Shown: one piece after another, positions 17,132 to 28,200 of the stretch | Layout: each line of letters opens with the position of its first letter | Position numbering within the stretch: position 1 is the first letter of the stretch | DNA from: Pseudomonadota bacterium | Lineage (GTDB): Bacteria; Pseudomonadota; Gammaproteobacteria; Burkholderiales; Burkholderiaceae_B | DNA: 64,000 nt | Reading direction: 5' to 3' | NCBI GenBank assembly: GCA_023425645.1 | Contig: JAFACG010000026.1 | Span: forward strand, 1-64,000 | The notes under the pieces: model-generated | What the model was told of the DNA's origin: nothing | Databases searched by the model: none | What the model saw: only the letters and a program-made list of their open reading frames with translations | Position numbers and translations under genes: made by a program

Positions 17132-18319
17132 GTGGAAGAGTATTCCTTGTATCAGAGAGTCGCCGCCGTGCTGGAGCAGTGGGGCGACGTCTTGGCCGTA
17201 TTCATGATCATCCTGTTCGCCTTGCTGGCCGGCATGGTGGTGAGCAGGGTGATGGCGCGCCTGGCGCAGCGCACCGATCCGACGCGCCACGTCTGGGTGC
17301 ATGGTTTCCTGGCCGGCGCGCCAGGTCCGCTCAAGGCGCTGATCTGGGTGCTGGGCCTGGCGGGGGCCGCGCGCCTGCTGGTGGAGCATGATGTTTCGTC
17401 CATGCTGGCGGCCGTCCTGCCCACCGCTCCCATGGTGGCGGTGATCGCCGTCGTGACCTGGTACTTCCTGAAGGTCTGCACCCAGGTCCAGGAGAATCTG
17501 GTGGCGCGCGCCCGCGTGCGCCGCCATGAGCTGGATCCCACGGCCACGGACGCCATCGGCAAGCTGGTACGGGCTTCCATCGTGCTGACCGCCGCGCTGA
17601 CAGTGATGCAGGCCCTGGGTTTCTCGATCGCGGGCGTGCTGGCCTTCGGCGGAGTGGGCGGCATCGCCATCGGTTTCGCCGCCCAGAGCCTGGTGGCCAA
17701 CCTGCTGGGCGGGCTGACCATCTTCGCCAGCCGGCCTTTCAAGGTAGGCGAATACATCATCATTCCCGGCACGGAACTGGCCGGCGGGGTGGAGCACATA
17801 GGCTGGCGCGCCACGCGCCTGATCGGCTTCGACTGCAAGCCCTTCTATGTGCCCAACTCCATGTTCAACACGCAGCCCATCATCAACCATTCCCGCATGA
17901 CGGCGCGGCGCATCATGGAAACCCTGCACCTGCGCTACATGGACATGGGCGTGATGTCGCGCATCGTGGAGGAGTGTCGGCAGATGCTGCGCGAACACAA
18001 GGGCATACAGCAGGATTTCTTCGCTTTCAATTTCGACAGCTGCGGTGAACGCTCATTGCAGCTGTCCCTGTATGCGTTCACGGTCAGCACGGACTACAAC
18101 GAGTTCATGAACGTGAAGGAAGACATCCTGCTGCGCATCGCGGATATCGTGCGGCGCCATGGCGCGCAACTGGCCGAGCCGGTCGCGACGGTGTATGCGC
18201 CGGACGGCCTGTTCGAGGCCATGCCTGCTCCGCGCCAGCCCGCGCCCGTCTCAGCGGGTTTCGCTTTTACAATGTCAGCCTGGCAAACGGGACGGCCAAG
18301 GAGCGCCGGCAGGACATGA
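17132..18319 (+). CDS. MscS-family mechanosensitive channel (YnaI-like)
   Basis: From GTG 17132 (GGAG 10 bases upstream) the product is 395 aa. It has four or more membrane segments (FMIILFALLAGMVVSRV, LKALIWVLGLAGAARL, MVAVIAVVTWYFL) ending in the pore helix and the MscS beta domain: VGGIAIGFAAQSLVANLLGG, then ASRPFKVGEYI and VEHIGWRATRL. The longer version from 17006 adds a very basic leader that is unlikely. The channel would release solutes on hypo-osmotic shock. Its stop overlaps the start of rlmD by 4 bases, so the two may be translated in a coupled way. Confidence 0.88.
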   Translation: MEEYSLYQRVAAVLEQWGDVLAVFMIILFALLAGMVVSRVMARLAQRTDPTRHVWVHGFLAGAPGPLKALIWVLGLAGAARLLVEHDVSSMLAAVLPTAPMVAVIAVVTWYFLKVCTQVQENLVARARVRRHELDPTATDAIGKLVRASIVLTAALTVMQALGFSIAGVLAFGGVGGIAIGFAAQSLVANLLGGLTIFASRPFKVGEYIIIPGTELAGGVEHIGWRATRLIGFDCKPFYVPNSMFNTQPIINHSRMTARRIMETLHLRYMDMGVMSRIVEECRQMLREHKGIQQDFFAFNFDSCGERSLQLSLYAFTVSTDYNEFMNVKEDILLRIADIVRRHGAQLAEPVATVYAPDGLFEAMPAPRQPAPVSAGFAFTMSAWQTGRPRSAGRT

Positions 18320-19626
18320 TGGAACTGGATATCGAAGCTCTGGATATGGAAGGGCGCGGCGTTGCGCAACAGGACGGCTGCACGCATTTCGTGGACGGCG
18401 CCCTGCCCGGCGAACGGGTGCGCGTGGCCAATCCGGCCGGGGGCCGACGCCACCAGGTCTGGGAGCTGCGGCACATCCTGCGGACCAGCAGCCAGCGCGT
18501 CCAGCCGCCCTGTCCGCACTTCGGCGTCTGCGGCGGCTGCGTCATGCAGCATCTGGAGCCCTCCGCCCAGGTGGCCGTCAAGCAGCGTCACCTGGAAGAC
18601 AGCCTGCAACGGGTCGGCGGCCTGCGCCCCGAGCGCCTGCTGGCGCCGGTCCATGGCCCGTATTGGGCCTATCGGCAGCGCGCCCGCCTGTCCGTCTATC
18701 GGGTGGACGGGGAGGGGCTGCGCATCGGCTTTCGGGAGCGCGGCAGCACGCACGTGGCCGACCTGCGCCAGTGCCTTGTCCTGCCCGCGCCGGTATCGGC
18801 GCTGCTGCCGGCCTTGCGGGAACTGATCGCGGGCCTGTCGATTCCCCACCGCATTCCGCAGATCGAGCTGGCCATGGGGGATTCGGCCTGCGTCCTGGTC
18901 TTGCGGCATCTGCTGCCCTTGACGCCGCAAGACCAGGATAGCCTGCGGTCCTTCGGACGCGAACACGGCGTGCAGTGGTGGACGCAGGCGGGCGGGCCCG
19001 ATTCGGCGCTGCCTCTGGATCCCGTGCCGCCAGCACAAGAACTGGCTTACGCCCTGCCTGAGTTCGACGTGCGCTTTGCCTATCGGCCGACGGATTTCAC
19101 CCAGGTCAATCCTGCCAGCAACCGCAGCCTGGTGTCCCAGGCCCTGGCGCTGTTGGCGCCGGGAAAGCAGGATCGCGTGCTGGACCTGTTCTGCGGCCTG
19201 GGAAATTTCACCTTGCCGCTGGCGCGCCGGACCGCCTTCGTGACCGGCGTCGAGGGCAGCGCCGCCCTGCTGGAGCGCGCCCGCCACGCCGCCCGCGCCC
19301 ACGGCCTGCTGGACCGGACCGATTTCGCGCAGCGCAATCTGTTCGAGGCGGACCGCAGCTGGTGGGACGGCCTGGGACGTGTCGGCAAGGTCTTGATGGA
19401 TCCTCCGCGCGAAGGGGCTCGCGCCATTGCCGAAGTCCTGGCCCGCCTGCCCGACGAGCGCCGTCCGCAACGCATCGTGTACGTTTCCTGCGAACCGCTG
19501 ACCTTGGCCCGCGACGCCGCCATCCTGGTGCACCAGGGGCGCTACCGTCTGTGCGCCGCCGGCGTGCTGAACCTGTTTCCCCATACCGGCCACGTGGAGT
19601 CCATGGCAGTGTTCGAGCCTGCCTGA
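18316..19626 (+). CDS. rlmD: 23S rRNA (uracil-1939-C5)-methyltransferase
   Basis: The 436-aa protein has an N-terminal TRAM domain (LDMEGRGVAQQDGCTHFVDG), the iron-sulfur cysteines in CPHFGVCGGCVMQH with a further Cys in RQCLVL, and the C-terminal SAM fold (VLDLFCGLGNFTLPLARR; VTGVEGS). The catalytic loop reads IVYVSCEPLTLARD and DPPREGA is present. This is the RumA/RlmD family, which makes m5U1939 in 23S rRNA. It overlaps the MscS gene and faces metG, with a shared terminator between. Confidence 0.92.
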   Translation: MMELDIEALDMEGRGVAQQDGCTHFVDGALPGERVRVANPAGGRRHQVWELRHILRTSSQRVQPPCPHFGVCGGCVMQHLEPSAQVAVKQRHLEDSLQRVGGLRPERLLAPVHGPYWAYRQRARLSVYRVDGEGLRIGFRERGSTHVADLRQCLVLPAPVSALLPALRELIAGLSIPHRIPQIELAMGDSACVLVLRHLLPLTPQDQDSLRSFGREHGVQWWTQAGGPDSALPLDPVPPAQELAYALPEFDVRFAYRPTDFTQVNPASNRSLVSQALALLAPGKQDRVLDLFCGLGNFTLPLARRTAFVTGVEGSAALLERARHAARAHGLLDRTDFAQRNLFEADRSWWDGLGRVGKVLMDPPREGARAIAEVLARLPDERRPQRIVYVSCEPLTLARDAAILVHQGRYRLCAAGVLNLFPHTGHVESMAVFEPA

Positions 19627-19723
19627 TCCGACGCGGCGACCCGGCCGTTCAAGTCAGGATGTTCAGCCCCTGTCTCCGTAGTCGGTCCGGCCGTTGCGGA
19701 GCCAGTCTGGCGCGCAATAAAAA

Positions 19724-19745
19724 AACCTCGCCCGCGGGCGAGGTT
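19724..19745 (-). terminator. Rho-independent terminator between rlmD and metG
   Basis: The hairpin AACCTCGCCC-GCGGGCGAGGTT is flanked on the minus strand by a run of seven T. It follows the metG stop by about 20 bases and can stop transcripts from metG, perhaps also from rlmD arriving the other way. Confidence 0.85.
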
Positions 19746-19767
19746 CTTTATCGGGCAGGCGGCGGCG

Positions 19768-21837
19768 TCAGTGGATGCGCATGCCGGGCTGGGCGCCGGG
19801 GAAGGGTTCCAGCACGTAGATGCCGCTGTCCACGGATTCGTCGGCGTGGCTGGCGGCCAGGACCATGCCTTCGGACACGCCGAAGCGCATCTTGCGCGGG
19901 GCCAGATTGGCGACCAGCACGGTCAGCTTGCCGACCAGGTCTTCAGGCTGGTAGGCCGACTTGATGCCGGAGAACACCTGCCGCAGGCGGCCTTCGCCCA
20001 CGTCCAGGCTCAGGCGCAGCAGCTTGTCCGAACCGTCCACGGGCTCGCAGGCCACGATCTTGGCGATGCGCAGGTCCACCTTGGCGAAGTCCTGGATGGC
20101 TATGGTGTCGGCGATGGGCTCGCCGCCGGGCACCACGACGGGCGCGGGCGGCGGGGCCAGCAGCTCGTCCACCAGCTTGGCGTCCACGCGCTGCATCAAG
20201 TGCTTGAACGGGGCGATGTGACCGGGCAGTTCGGCCGCGTCGCTCCAGACGAAGCTGCGGTTCATGCCGAACAGCTCGCGGGCGACGCGATCGGTCAGGG
20301 CGGGCAGAATGGCGGCCAGCATCACGGACAGGCCCTTGAAGCCGGCCAGCGTGCGCGAGCAGATGTCTTGCAGCGCGTCCTTCTGGGCCTGCTCGGCCGT
20401 GCCTATGCCCTTGGCCATGACCCAGGGCTGCGCCGTATCGAAGGCCTGGTTGATGAGGTCGGCGTGGGCCATGATCTGGCGCACGGCGCGGCCGTACTCG
20501 CGGTTCTCCAGATCCGCGCGCACCTTCTCGGCCACGGCCTGCAGCTCGGCCTGCATCTCGGCCGTGTCGCCCTGATAGGCGAGCTGGCCGTCGAAATGCT
20601 TGCTGATGAAGTTGGCTGCCCGGCTGGCGATGTTGACGTACTTGCCGATCAGGTCGCTGTTGACGCGGGCGATGAAGTCCTCCGGGTTGAAGTCCATGTC
20701 CTCGACGTGCGAATTGAGCTTGGCGGCCATGTAATAGCGCATCCATTCGGCGTCCATGCCCAGCTCCAGGTAGCGCAGCGGCGAGATGCCGGTGCCACGG
20801 CTCTTGGACATCTTCTCGCCGCTGACGGTGATGAATCCGTGCACGTTCAGCGCGTCGGGCACCTTGCGGCCGGAAAACTTCAGCATGGCGGGCCAGAACA
20901 GGGCGTGGAAGTACACGATGTCCTTGCCGATGAAGTGGATCTGCTCGGTATTGCCTTCGGGATCGAGCAACGCGTCGAAATCCAGGCCCTGCTTGGCGCA
21001 ATAGGCTTTCAGGGAAGCCAGGTAGCCCACGGGCGCGTCCAGCCACACATAGAAATACTTGCCGGGGGCGTCGGGGATGGGGATGCCGTAGTAGGGCTCG
21101 TCGCGGGAGATGTCCCAATCGTTCAGGGAGGCTTCGGCGCCTTCGCCCGTGCCCAGCCATTCGCGGGTCTTGCCCAACACTTCGGACTGCAGGCGCGGCT
21201 TGCCCTGGGCATTCGTGCCTGTGGTCCATTCCTGCAGGAAGGCCACGCAGCGCGGGTCCGACAGGCGGAAGAAGAAATGCTCGGAAGTCTTGAGCACGGG
21301 GCGCGCGCGGGTCAGCGTGGAGTAGGGCTCGATCAGCTCGGTGGGCGCATAGACGGCGCTGCACACTTCGCAGCTGTCGCCGTACTGGTCCTTGGCGTGA
21401 CACTTGGGGCATTCGCCCTTGATGTAGCGGTCGGGCAGGAACATGCCCTTGACGGGGTCATAGAACTGCTCGATGGTGCGCGTGTCGATGAAACCGGCCG
21501 ACTTCAGCGAGCGGTAGATGTCCTGCGCCAGCGCGATGTTCTCCTGGGAGTCGGTGCGGTGCCAGTGGTCGAACTGGATGTGAAAGCCGTTCAGGTAGGT
21601 CGGACGCTCGGCGGCGATGCGGTCCACCAGCTGGGCGGGCGTGATGCCGGCGCTCTCGGCCTTGAGCATGATGGGCGCGCCGTGCGCGTCGTCCGCGCCG
21701 ACGAAGTGCAGCGTATGTCCCGACATTCGCATCGACCGGACCCAGATATCGGCCTGGATGTACTCCATGATGTGGCCGATGTGGAACGAGCCGTTGGCGT
21801 ACGGCAGGGCGGTCGTGACAAATATCGTTCGTGACAT
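19768..21837 (-). CDS. metG: Methionyl-tRNA synthetase
   Basis: The 689-aa enzyme carries the HIGH motif ([10 protein letters not shown], residues 19-22), the zinc knuckle [17 protein letters not shown] with four cysteines, the KMSKS loop ([11 protein letters not shown]) and a C-terminal tRNA-binding dimerisation domain of the Trbp111 type ([20 protein letters not shown]). It charges initiator and elongator tRNA-Met. It is divergent from a small membrane-protein gene by way of a 220-base gap and faces rlmD. Confidence 0.97.
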   Translation of the reverse strand: MSRTIFVTTALPYANGSFHIGHIMEYIQADIWVRSMRMSGHTLHFVGADDAHGAPIMLKAESAGITPAQLVDRIAAERPTYLNGFHIQFDHWHRTDSQENIALAQDIYRSLKSAGFIDTRTIEQFYDPVKGMFLPDRYIKGECPKCHAKDQYGDSCEVCSAVYAPTELIEPYSTLTRARPVLKTSEHFFFRLSDPRCVAFLQEWTTGTNAQGKPRLQSEVLGKTREWLGTGEGAEASLNDWDISRDEPYYGIPIPDAPGKYFYVWLDAPVGYLASLKAYCAKQGLDFDALLDPEGNTEQIHFIGKDIVYFHALFWPAMLKFSGRKVPDALNVHGFITVSGEKMSKSRGTGISPLRYLELGMDAEWMRYYMAAKLNSHVEDMDFNPEDFIARVNSDLIGKYVNIASRAANFISKHFDGQLAYQGDTAEMQAELQAVAEKVRADLENREYGRAVRQIMAHADLINQAFDTAQPWVMAKGIGTAEQAQKDALQDICSRTLAGFKGLSVMLAAILPALTDRVARELFGMNRSFVWSDAAELPGHIAPFKHLMQRVDAKLVDELLAPPPAPVVVPGGEPIADTIAIQDFAKVDLRIAKIVACEPVDGSDKLLRLSLDVGEGRLRQVFSGIKSAYQPEDLVGKLTVLVANLAPRKMRFGVSEGMVLAASHADESVDSGIYVLEPFPGAQPGMRIH

Positions 21838-21986
21838 GACGTAAAGGAAAAAAAGTGTAAAAGGGAAGGTGCGATTTTATGTCGAATTGCGCTCTTCTGC
21901 TGGCAATGAGGATCAGCCGGCGGGGACGCGGTCGCGCGGGTGCGACAGGACGGGCCGGTGGGCAAGGAAGCGGGAACGCAATCAGA

Positions 21987-22050
21987 CGCCCCGCGGCTGC
22001 ACGGGCCGCGGGGCGCATGCCGGACCGGGACGGGCGCACGCCCGTCCCGG
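21987..22050. repeat. Two adjacent strong hairpins
   Basis: An 11-bp stem (CGCCCCGCGGC / GCCGCGGGGCG) at 21987-22015 is followed by a 10-12-bp stem (CCGGGACGGG / CCCGTCCCGG) at 22025-22050. They lie just past the end of the small membrane-protein gene on the minus strand. There is no T-tract, so they are more likely RNA-stabilising or attenuating structures than classical terminators. Confidence 0.5.
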
Positions 22051-22059
22051 GCGGGGCTG

Positions 22060-22317
22060 TCAGGGGATTTCGCGCATTTCTATGTCGGTGACGTCCTGTG
22101 CGCGAGGCGCATCGGGACGCATCGCGGGGGCGGCCGGACGGCGGCGCTGGTCCCAATAGGCCTTGACCCCGAAGGGCCGGCCGCTGATGCGGGCCACGAT
22201 GTACAGGATGCCGATGGCAATCGCGGTGGAAACCATGAAAATAAACGCCATGATTGCACCGAAAATTGTCAGCAAGACAAAGAGGGCTGTGCGGATAATC
22301 TGGTTAAATGTATTCAT
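22060..22317 (-). CDS. Small inner-membrane hypothetical protein
   Basis: The 85-aa product starts MNTFNQIIRTALFVLLTIFG and carries one long or two closely spaced hydrophobic segments (to about residue 40), then a basic, Pro/Arg/Ala-rich cytoplasmic-looking tail ending DIEMREIP. No family is recognised. It is divergent from mrp. Coding potential is supported by the clean amphipathic layout and codon bias, but expression is unproven. Confidence 0.6.
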   Translation of the reverse strand: MNTFNQIIRTALFVLLTIFGAIMAFIFMVSTAIAIGILYIVARISGRPFGVKAYWDQRRRPAAPAMRPDAPRAQDVTDIEMREIP

Positions 22318-22419
22318 AGGGTTAGTATGACACTATCTGTACAAAAAAATTCCCTTTGATCCGCTATTCTTCTGGTTTAAAGGTATGGTGATGTTTCTTT
22401 ATAGCAAGGTTTTGGACAA

Positions 22420-23505
22420 ATGACTGTAAGTTCCGAACGTGTACTGCAGGCCCTGGCTGGGGTGACCGACCCCAACACGTTTAAGAAGCTGTCGGTGGAT
22501 GCGGGCAAGTGTGAAAACATCATTGAAAACGACCAGGTATCGCTCACTTTGCATCTGCCCTACACGGCCTACGACATCCAGGGGCAATTGCGCGAGCGCA
22601 TCGTCCAGGCGCTGGCCGGCGTGGGCGCGCAGCTGGCCCAGCTGCACCTGAGCCCGCGCATCGGCACCCATGCCGTGCAGCAGGGCCTGCGCCCCATGCC
22701 CAACATCCGCAACATCATTGCGGTTGCCTCCGGCAAGGGCGGAGTGGGCAAGAGCACCACGTCCGTGAACCTGGCCCTGGCGCTGCACATGCAGGGCGCG
22801 CGCGTCGGCCTGCTCGATGCCGACATCTACGGTCCCAGCGTGCCCATCATGCTGGGTCTGCACGAGCGCCCGCGCAGCGCCGACGGCAAGATGATGGAGC
22901 CGCTCATCGGCCACGGCCTGCAGGCCAATTCCATCGGCTTTCTGCTGGACGAGGACGCGCCGGCCATCTGGCGCGGCCCCATGGCCACCCAGGCCCTGAC
23001 GCAGCTGCTGACCCAGACCCGCTGGGACGACCTGGATTACCTGATCATCGACATGCCGCCCGGCACGGGCGACATCGCCCTGACCCTGTCGCAGAAGGTG
23101 CCGCTCACCGGTGCCGTGATCGTCACCACGCCGCAGGACCTGGCCCTGGCCGACGCCAAGCGCGGCCTGTCCATGTTCCAGAAGGTCAACGTGCCGGTGC
23201 TGGGCATCGTGGAGAACATGTCCGTGCACATCTGTTCCAATTGCGGCCATGCCGACCCGGTCTTCGGCCAGCATGGCGGGCGGGACATGGCGGCCCAGTT
23301 CAACGTGCCCTGGCTGGGAGCCCTGCCGCTGGCCATGAGCATCCGCGCCCAGACCGATTCGGGCACCCCCACCGTCATCGCCGCGGCCGACAGCGCCGAG
23401 GCCCGCCTCTATCAGGAGATCGCCAACCGGGTTTCAGCCAATCTTTCCCAGCTGCCGCCCGACACGTCGGCGCAGCGACCCAAGGTTGTCCCTCGTCCGC
23501 TCTGA
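22420..23505 (+). CDS. mrp: Mrp/ApbC-type iron-sulfur cluster carrier ATPase
   Basis: The 361-aa protein has an N-terminal MIP18/DUF59-like domain (about residues 5-80) and a C-terminal P-loop ATPase with the deviant Walker A GKGGVGKSTTS at 105-115, LDADIYGPSVPIMLG, and the switch II-like DYLIIDMPPGTGD. The CxxC pair (HICSNCGHADP) needed to hold a 4Fe-4S cluster in the dimer is present. It hands clusters to target apoproteins. It heads the mrp-tamA-tamB run; its stop is 6 bases from the tamA ATG. Confidence 0.93.
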   Translation: MTVSSERVLQALAGVTDPNTFKKLSVDAGKCENIIENDQVSLTLHLPYTAYDIQGQLRERIVQALAGVGAQLAQLHLSPRIGTHAVQQGLRPMPNIRNIIAVASGKGGVGKSTTSVNLALALHMQGARVGLLDADIYGPSVPIMLGLHERPRSADGKMMEPLIGHGLQANSIGFLLDEDAPAIWRGPMATQALTQLLTQTRWDDLDYLIIDMPPGTGDIALTLSQKVPLTGAVIVTTPQDLALADAKRGLSMFQKVNVPVLGIVENMSVHICSNCGHADPVFGQHGGRDMAAQFNVPWLGALPLAMSIRAQTDSGTPTVIAAADSAEARLYQEIANRVSANLSQLPPDTSAQRPKVVPRPL

Positions 23506-23511
23506 GTGCCT

Positions 23512-25287
23512 ATGCTGAAACCCGGCCTCTGCCTGTTGTTGCTGCTGGCCCTGAGCCGGCCGGCCTGGGCCGCCTCGGTCCCCGAAGTCGTCATCGATCC
23601 GGGCGGCGTGCCGCCCGAGGCCCTGAAGGAAATCCAGCGCGCCGTCAGCGCCATCACGCGCCTGGCTGAAGACCAGGACGTGGGGGAAGTCTCGCGCCTG
23701 CGCCGCCGGGCGCACGATGCGACCGTCTCGGCCCTGGAAACCCAGGGGTATTTCGATTCGGTGGTGACGCTGGAGGTGGGCGAGGACATAGGCGGAGAAA
23801 CCTGGGACGTCATCATCGAGCCGGGCGAACTTACCCGGGTGCGCAAGGTCGACCTGGACTTCAAGGGGCAGATCACCCAGCCGGAGTTCGAGGTGCGGCT
23901 GGAAGGCATCAAGGCCGACTTCCCCCTCAAGCCGGACGATCCGTTCCTGAACAAGGTCTGGTCGTCGGCCAAGGCGGATCTGCTGGAGAGCGTGCAGCGC
24001 CAGGATTTCTATTACGCGCGCTATGACAGCACGCGCGCCGTGGTCCTGGCCGACGAAGGCGTGGCCGACCTGTCGCTGAAGGTTAAGAGCGGGCCGCGCG
24101 TGCGCATGGGCCAGCTTGTCACCTCGGGCCTGAAGCGGGTGCCGCAATCGCTGGTCGAACACTATGTGCGCTATGAACCCGGCGACCCCTACGACCAGGA
24201 CAAACTGGACGAGTGGCAGCAATCGCTGGCCTCCACCTCGTTCTTTCGCGGCGCCTTCGTCACCCTGGACGACGAATCCAGCCTGCAGAAAGTGCGCGCG
24301 GACGGCGAAGTGGAACTGCCCGTGCTGGTGCGCGTGACCGAAGCGCCCGCCAAGCGCTTCACCAGCTCCCTGGGCGTGGACAGCGACCACGGCGTGCGTG
24401 TGGAGGGTCTTTACCGCCAGAACATCGTGTTCGGCCTGCCCATCTGGACCGAGGCCGGCATAGGCGTGGACAAGAAGCGCCAGCGCGCCTTCTATGATGT
24501 GCACCTGCCGCCCACCCGCAGCGGCTACAAGAACAGCCTGGGGCTGCTCTATGATCGTTCCGATGTCGAAGGGCTGGATACGGCCCGCGCGGCGTTCGGC
24601 TGGAAGCTGCGCCAGGAACGCAAGGCCGCCGGCAAGAGCCGGGTCGAGTACGAAACCGAATGGGGCCTGCTGGGCGCCTGGGACAAGACCAAGATCGCCG
24701 GCCTGCCCACGCGGGAGGTGCCGTCGGCTATTGCGACCTGGCAGTGGCTGCGGCGCGACGTGGACAAGAAATACGATCCGCGCGAAGGCAATCTGGTGGA
24801 CCTGGGACTGGGCGCGGGCATCACGCTGGACCGGGGCGAGCCGTTCTATCGCGCCAATCTGCGCCTGCAGCAATGGTGGCCCATCGGCGAATGGGACGTG
24901 CTGTCGGTGCGCGGCGAGATCGGCAAGGTCTGGCGCATGACCGACCGCACTCCGCCGGACTTCGGGTATAGGACCGGCGGTGCGCGCAGCATTCGCGGCT
25001 ACAAGTTCCAGAGCATAGGCCTGCAGTTGAATGACGCCGTGGTGGGCGCGCCGACCCTGGCCGTGGCCAGCGTGGAATACACGCATTTCTTCACCAGCAT
25101 GTACGGCATGCGCGCGTTCGTGGATGTGGGCGACGCAGCCCCTAGCTTTAGCGGCATGAAGCTGGCCTGGGGCTATGGCCTGGGCGCCGTGGTGCGCACG
25201 CCGGCCGGTCCGTTCAATATCGACGTGGCGTACGGGCAGCGGGACAAGCGCCTGCGCCTGAGTTTTTCTTTGGGAATCGCATTCTGA
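23512..25287 (+). CDS. tamA: Translocation and assembly module subunit TamA
   Basis: From ATG 23512 (a GTG at 23506 also stays in frame) the product is 591 aa: a signal peptide (LLLLLALSRPAWAA), three POTRA domains (about 25-270) and an Omp85 16-strand barrel at the C-terminus. GYRTGGARSIRGYKF matches the conserved loop-6 (V/I)RG(Y/F) motif, and the terminal strand ends LSFSLGIAF. Together with TamB it inserts outer-membrane proteins or moves lipids. The stop overlaps the tamB start (TGATG), typical of translational coupling. Confidence 0.92.
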   Translation: MLKPGLCLLLLLALSRPAWAASVPEVVIDPGGVPPEALKEIQRAVSAITRLAEDQDVGEVSRLRRRAHDATVSALETQGYFDSVVTLEVGEDIGGETWDVIIEPGELTRVRKVDLDFKGQITQPEFEVRLEGIKADFPLKPDDPFLNKVWSSAKADLLESVQRQDFYYARYDSTRAVVLADEGVADLSLKVKSGPRVRMGQLVTSGLKRVPQSLVEHYVRYEPGDPYDQDKLDEWQQSLASTSFFRGAFVTLDDESSLQKVRADGEVELPVLVRVTEAPAKRFTSSLGVDSDHGVRVEGLYRQNIVFGLPIWTEAGIGVDKKRQRAFYDVHLPPTRSGYKNSLGLLYDRSDVEGLDTARAAFGWKLRQERKAAGKSRVEYETEWGLLGAWDKTKIAGLPTREVPSAIATWQWLRRDVDKKYDPREGNLVDLGLGAGITLDRGEPFYRANLRLQQWWPIGEWDVLSVRGEIGKVWRMTDRTPPDFGYRTGGARSIRGYKFQSIGLQLNDAVVGAPTLAVASVEYTHFFTSMYGMRAFVDVGDAAPSFSGMKLAWGYGLGAVVRTPAGPFNIDVAYGQRDKRLRLSFSLGIAF

Positions 25288-28200
25288 TGGCTTTTCTGCG
25301 GCGCTGGTTCCGTCGTTTTGCCTTGTGGGGCATACCCTTCGTGGTCATGGCCCTGCTGTTGGTCTGCGGCTTCGCGTACTGGGTCCTGGCCAGCGAGGCC
25401 GGCACGCGCTGGGCGCTGCGCACCGCCCTGCCCCATGCCAACGGCAGCGCCCAGGGCGTACGCGGTTCGGTGTGGGACGGCCTGAGCATCGATCACCTGG
25501 TGCTGGACCTGCCGGACACGCGCGTGGACATCGAGCGCCTGCGCCTGCAGGCCAACTGGAAAGAGCTGCTGGAACGCCGCCTGCATGTGGTGGAGCTGAG
25601 CGCGCAGAAAGTGGACGTCGCACTGACCACGCCGGCCGAGCCCAAGCCGGACGAACCGTTCCAGATGCCCGAGCTGCCCGTCCATATCGCGGTGGACAAG
25701 CTGGCACTGGGCCAATTCATGCTGACGCAGGACGGCGCGCCTCTGCCGCTGGCCGTCGCCGATCTGTCGGCGGCGCTGTCGGTGGGAACGGAGGGCGGAC
25801 AGCTGCGCCTGTACGATCTGATGCTGGCCAACGAGTTCATGCGCGCTGGGCTGCAGGGCGAGGTCGACCTGGCCCGTTTCGAAGCGCCGTTCCCGGCCCG
25901 GGCCGATGTGCAGATCATCGCGCGGGGCCTGACGCCTGAATCGCCCGTATGCGCCCGACAATACCTGCCCGGCTACGCCCCGAAGGAGGCGGCGCCGGCG
26001 GCGCGCCAGGGCGGGACTCCCGCCGCGTCAAAACCGGACGGCAAGACAGGCGTTCCCGACGCTGTGCAATCCGAAGCAGCCGCGTCTGAGGCCGGCGCGC
26101 CCGCCGCCAGCGGCGATGAGCGCATCACTGAGCCCGTGGCCGTGCCGGAACCCGAACCGCTTCCCGACTGCGTCATCAATGCGCAGTTGACGCTGGACGG
26201 TTCGCTGGAGCAGGCGGCGCTGACGCTGCAGGGCAGCGGCCAGGGCTATCATCTGGATGCCCGGGCGGACTTGACGCCCTTGGCCGCCGTGCCCGTGCGC
26301 CAGGCGACCGTGGCCTTGCAACTGCCCGACCAATCGAAGCTCGATGCCGATTTTGCCTGGGACGCCCAGCAGGACGAGGGACACATCAAGGATCATTTCA
26401 AGGGGCAGTTCCGCAGCGACAGGCTGGATCTGCACGCCCTGCTGGGCGATGTGCTGCCTGACGCCCTCATCAACGGGCAAGGCCGCTTCGATGTGCTGCT
26501 GGTGGACAAGGCTCAGCTGGTGACGGCCGATGTGGACGTGCAGCTGCTGCAGGGCAGTCGCTGGAATCGGCAGCCGGCCGCCGGACAGATCAAGGCGCAC
26601 GTGGCCTCGCCCGCCCAGCCCGGCAGCGCGGACTGGTGGCGCGGCCTGACGGTGTCCGAAGCCCTGACGGACCTGAAGGTGGGCGACAACCGCATCGCCC
26701 TGAAAGGCGGGTTTGGCGAGCCTGACAGCATGCTGGACCTGCAGGTCCAGGTGCCGCGGGCCGGGCAACTGTGGCCGGGCCTGGAACTGGGCACGGTGTC
26801 GGCCGAAGGCAAGCTCAGGGGGGCGATCGCGCGGCACGGGCTGGAGCTCAAGGCGCGGTATGACCTGGGCGGCACGAAGCGCGACCAGTTGGGGCAGGGT
26901 CTGGCGCAGGCCGACCTGGCTCTGGAAGGCAGCTGGAATTTCGCCGGGCAAGGCAAGGCGGCATTCTGGGACGGCCGCGTCACACGCCTGGCGGCTGATC
27001 ACGCCGGCCTGGGTGCCAAGCTGCAGTCCGCCATGCCCGTGCTGTTCACCGCGGCACTGACGCCGCCCGAGCCCGAGCCCGAGCGCCTGCAGGAGCTCGG
27101 CCGGGAATTGCCCGTCCAGGAGTCTGCCTCGTCCGCTCAAGCGCCGACGCCGGAAAGCCCGGCCGAAACACCGGCGGCCGGCGTCCCGGCGGCCGGCGAA
27201 GCGCCGCCGGCCTCCACCGCCGCGCAACAGGCCCTTGCGACGCCCTGGTCGCTGCGGATCGGCGCAACGACGATCGCCACCACCATGGACGGCCAGTCCT
27301 GGGTGGCCTTGCGGCACCAGGAGTCCCGTTACCAGGCTGGCCAGTGGGCCAGCCAGGGCGCCTTGACGGACCTCGTCCTGTCCCAGCCGCGCATCGAGCG
27401 GCTGATGCGCAAGCTGGGCGTGGAGGAACAGGCCCAGGAAAAGAAGGGCGGCGTGAAAGTCGCCTCGCGCAAGAACACCCGTCCGGACGAGATCGAAGTC
27501 AAGGCCGATTGGAACCTGAGTTTTGCCGGGGCCCTGGCGGGGCAGGCGCGCATCCAGCGCGTCAGCGGCGACGTGCAGGTGCCGGCCGAGCCGCCGTTTC
27601 CGCTGGGCCTGCAGGACATGAGCCTGACGCTCAAGGCCACGCCCGGTTCGGGCGGGCGCAGCCGCCTGGACGCCTTGCTGGACGTGCGCACGCAGCGCAT
27701 GGGCTACCTGAGCGCCACGGCGGAAACAGTGGTGCATGCCACGCCGGGCGGCGGGATCGCCCTGCGTGACGGCGATGCCAAGAAGATCAACGTCAAGGCC
27801 AACATCGACGACCTGGGCTGGACCAGCCTGTTCCTGGGCGATGCCATGGAACTGGGGGGGCGCCTGAACGCCGATGTGAACATCGATGTGGGCGCCAAGT
27901 GGGCCTGGACCAGCCGCGGCACGGTGACCGGCCGAGACCTGCGCTTCACGCGATTGGACGACGGCATACGCTTGCTGGACGGCAGCCTGGACGCACGTTT
28001 CGACGGCGACGTCTTCCGCCTGGAAAGTCTGACCTTCCCGGCCACGCCGCGCGTGGAACCCCAGGAGTGGCGCACGGCGACCTGGCTGAAGGAAAGCCCC
28101 GACGCCAAGGGCGGCAAGCTGACGGTGTCGGGCCAATGGAACCTGGTGAACCAGCAGGGGACCTTTGCGGTGGACATCCTGCGCTTTCCCATCGTGCAGC

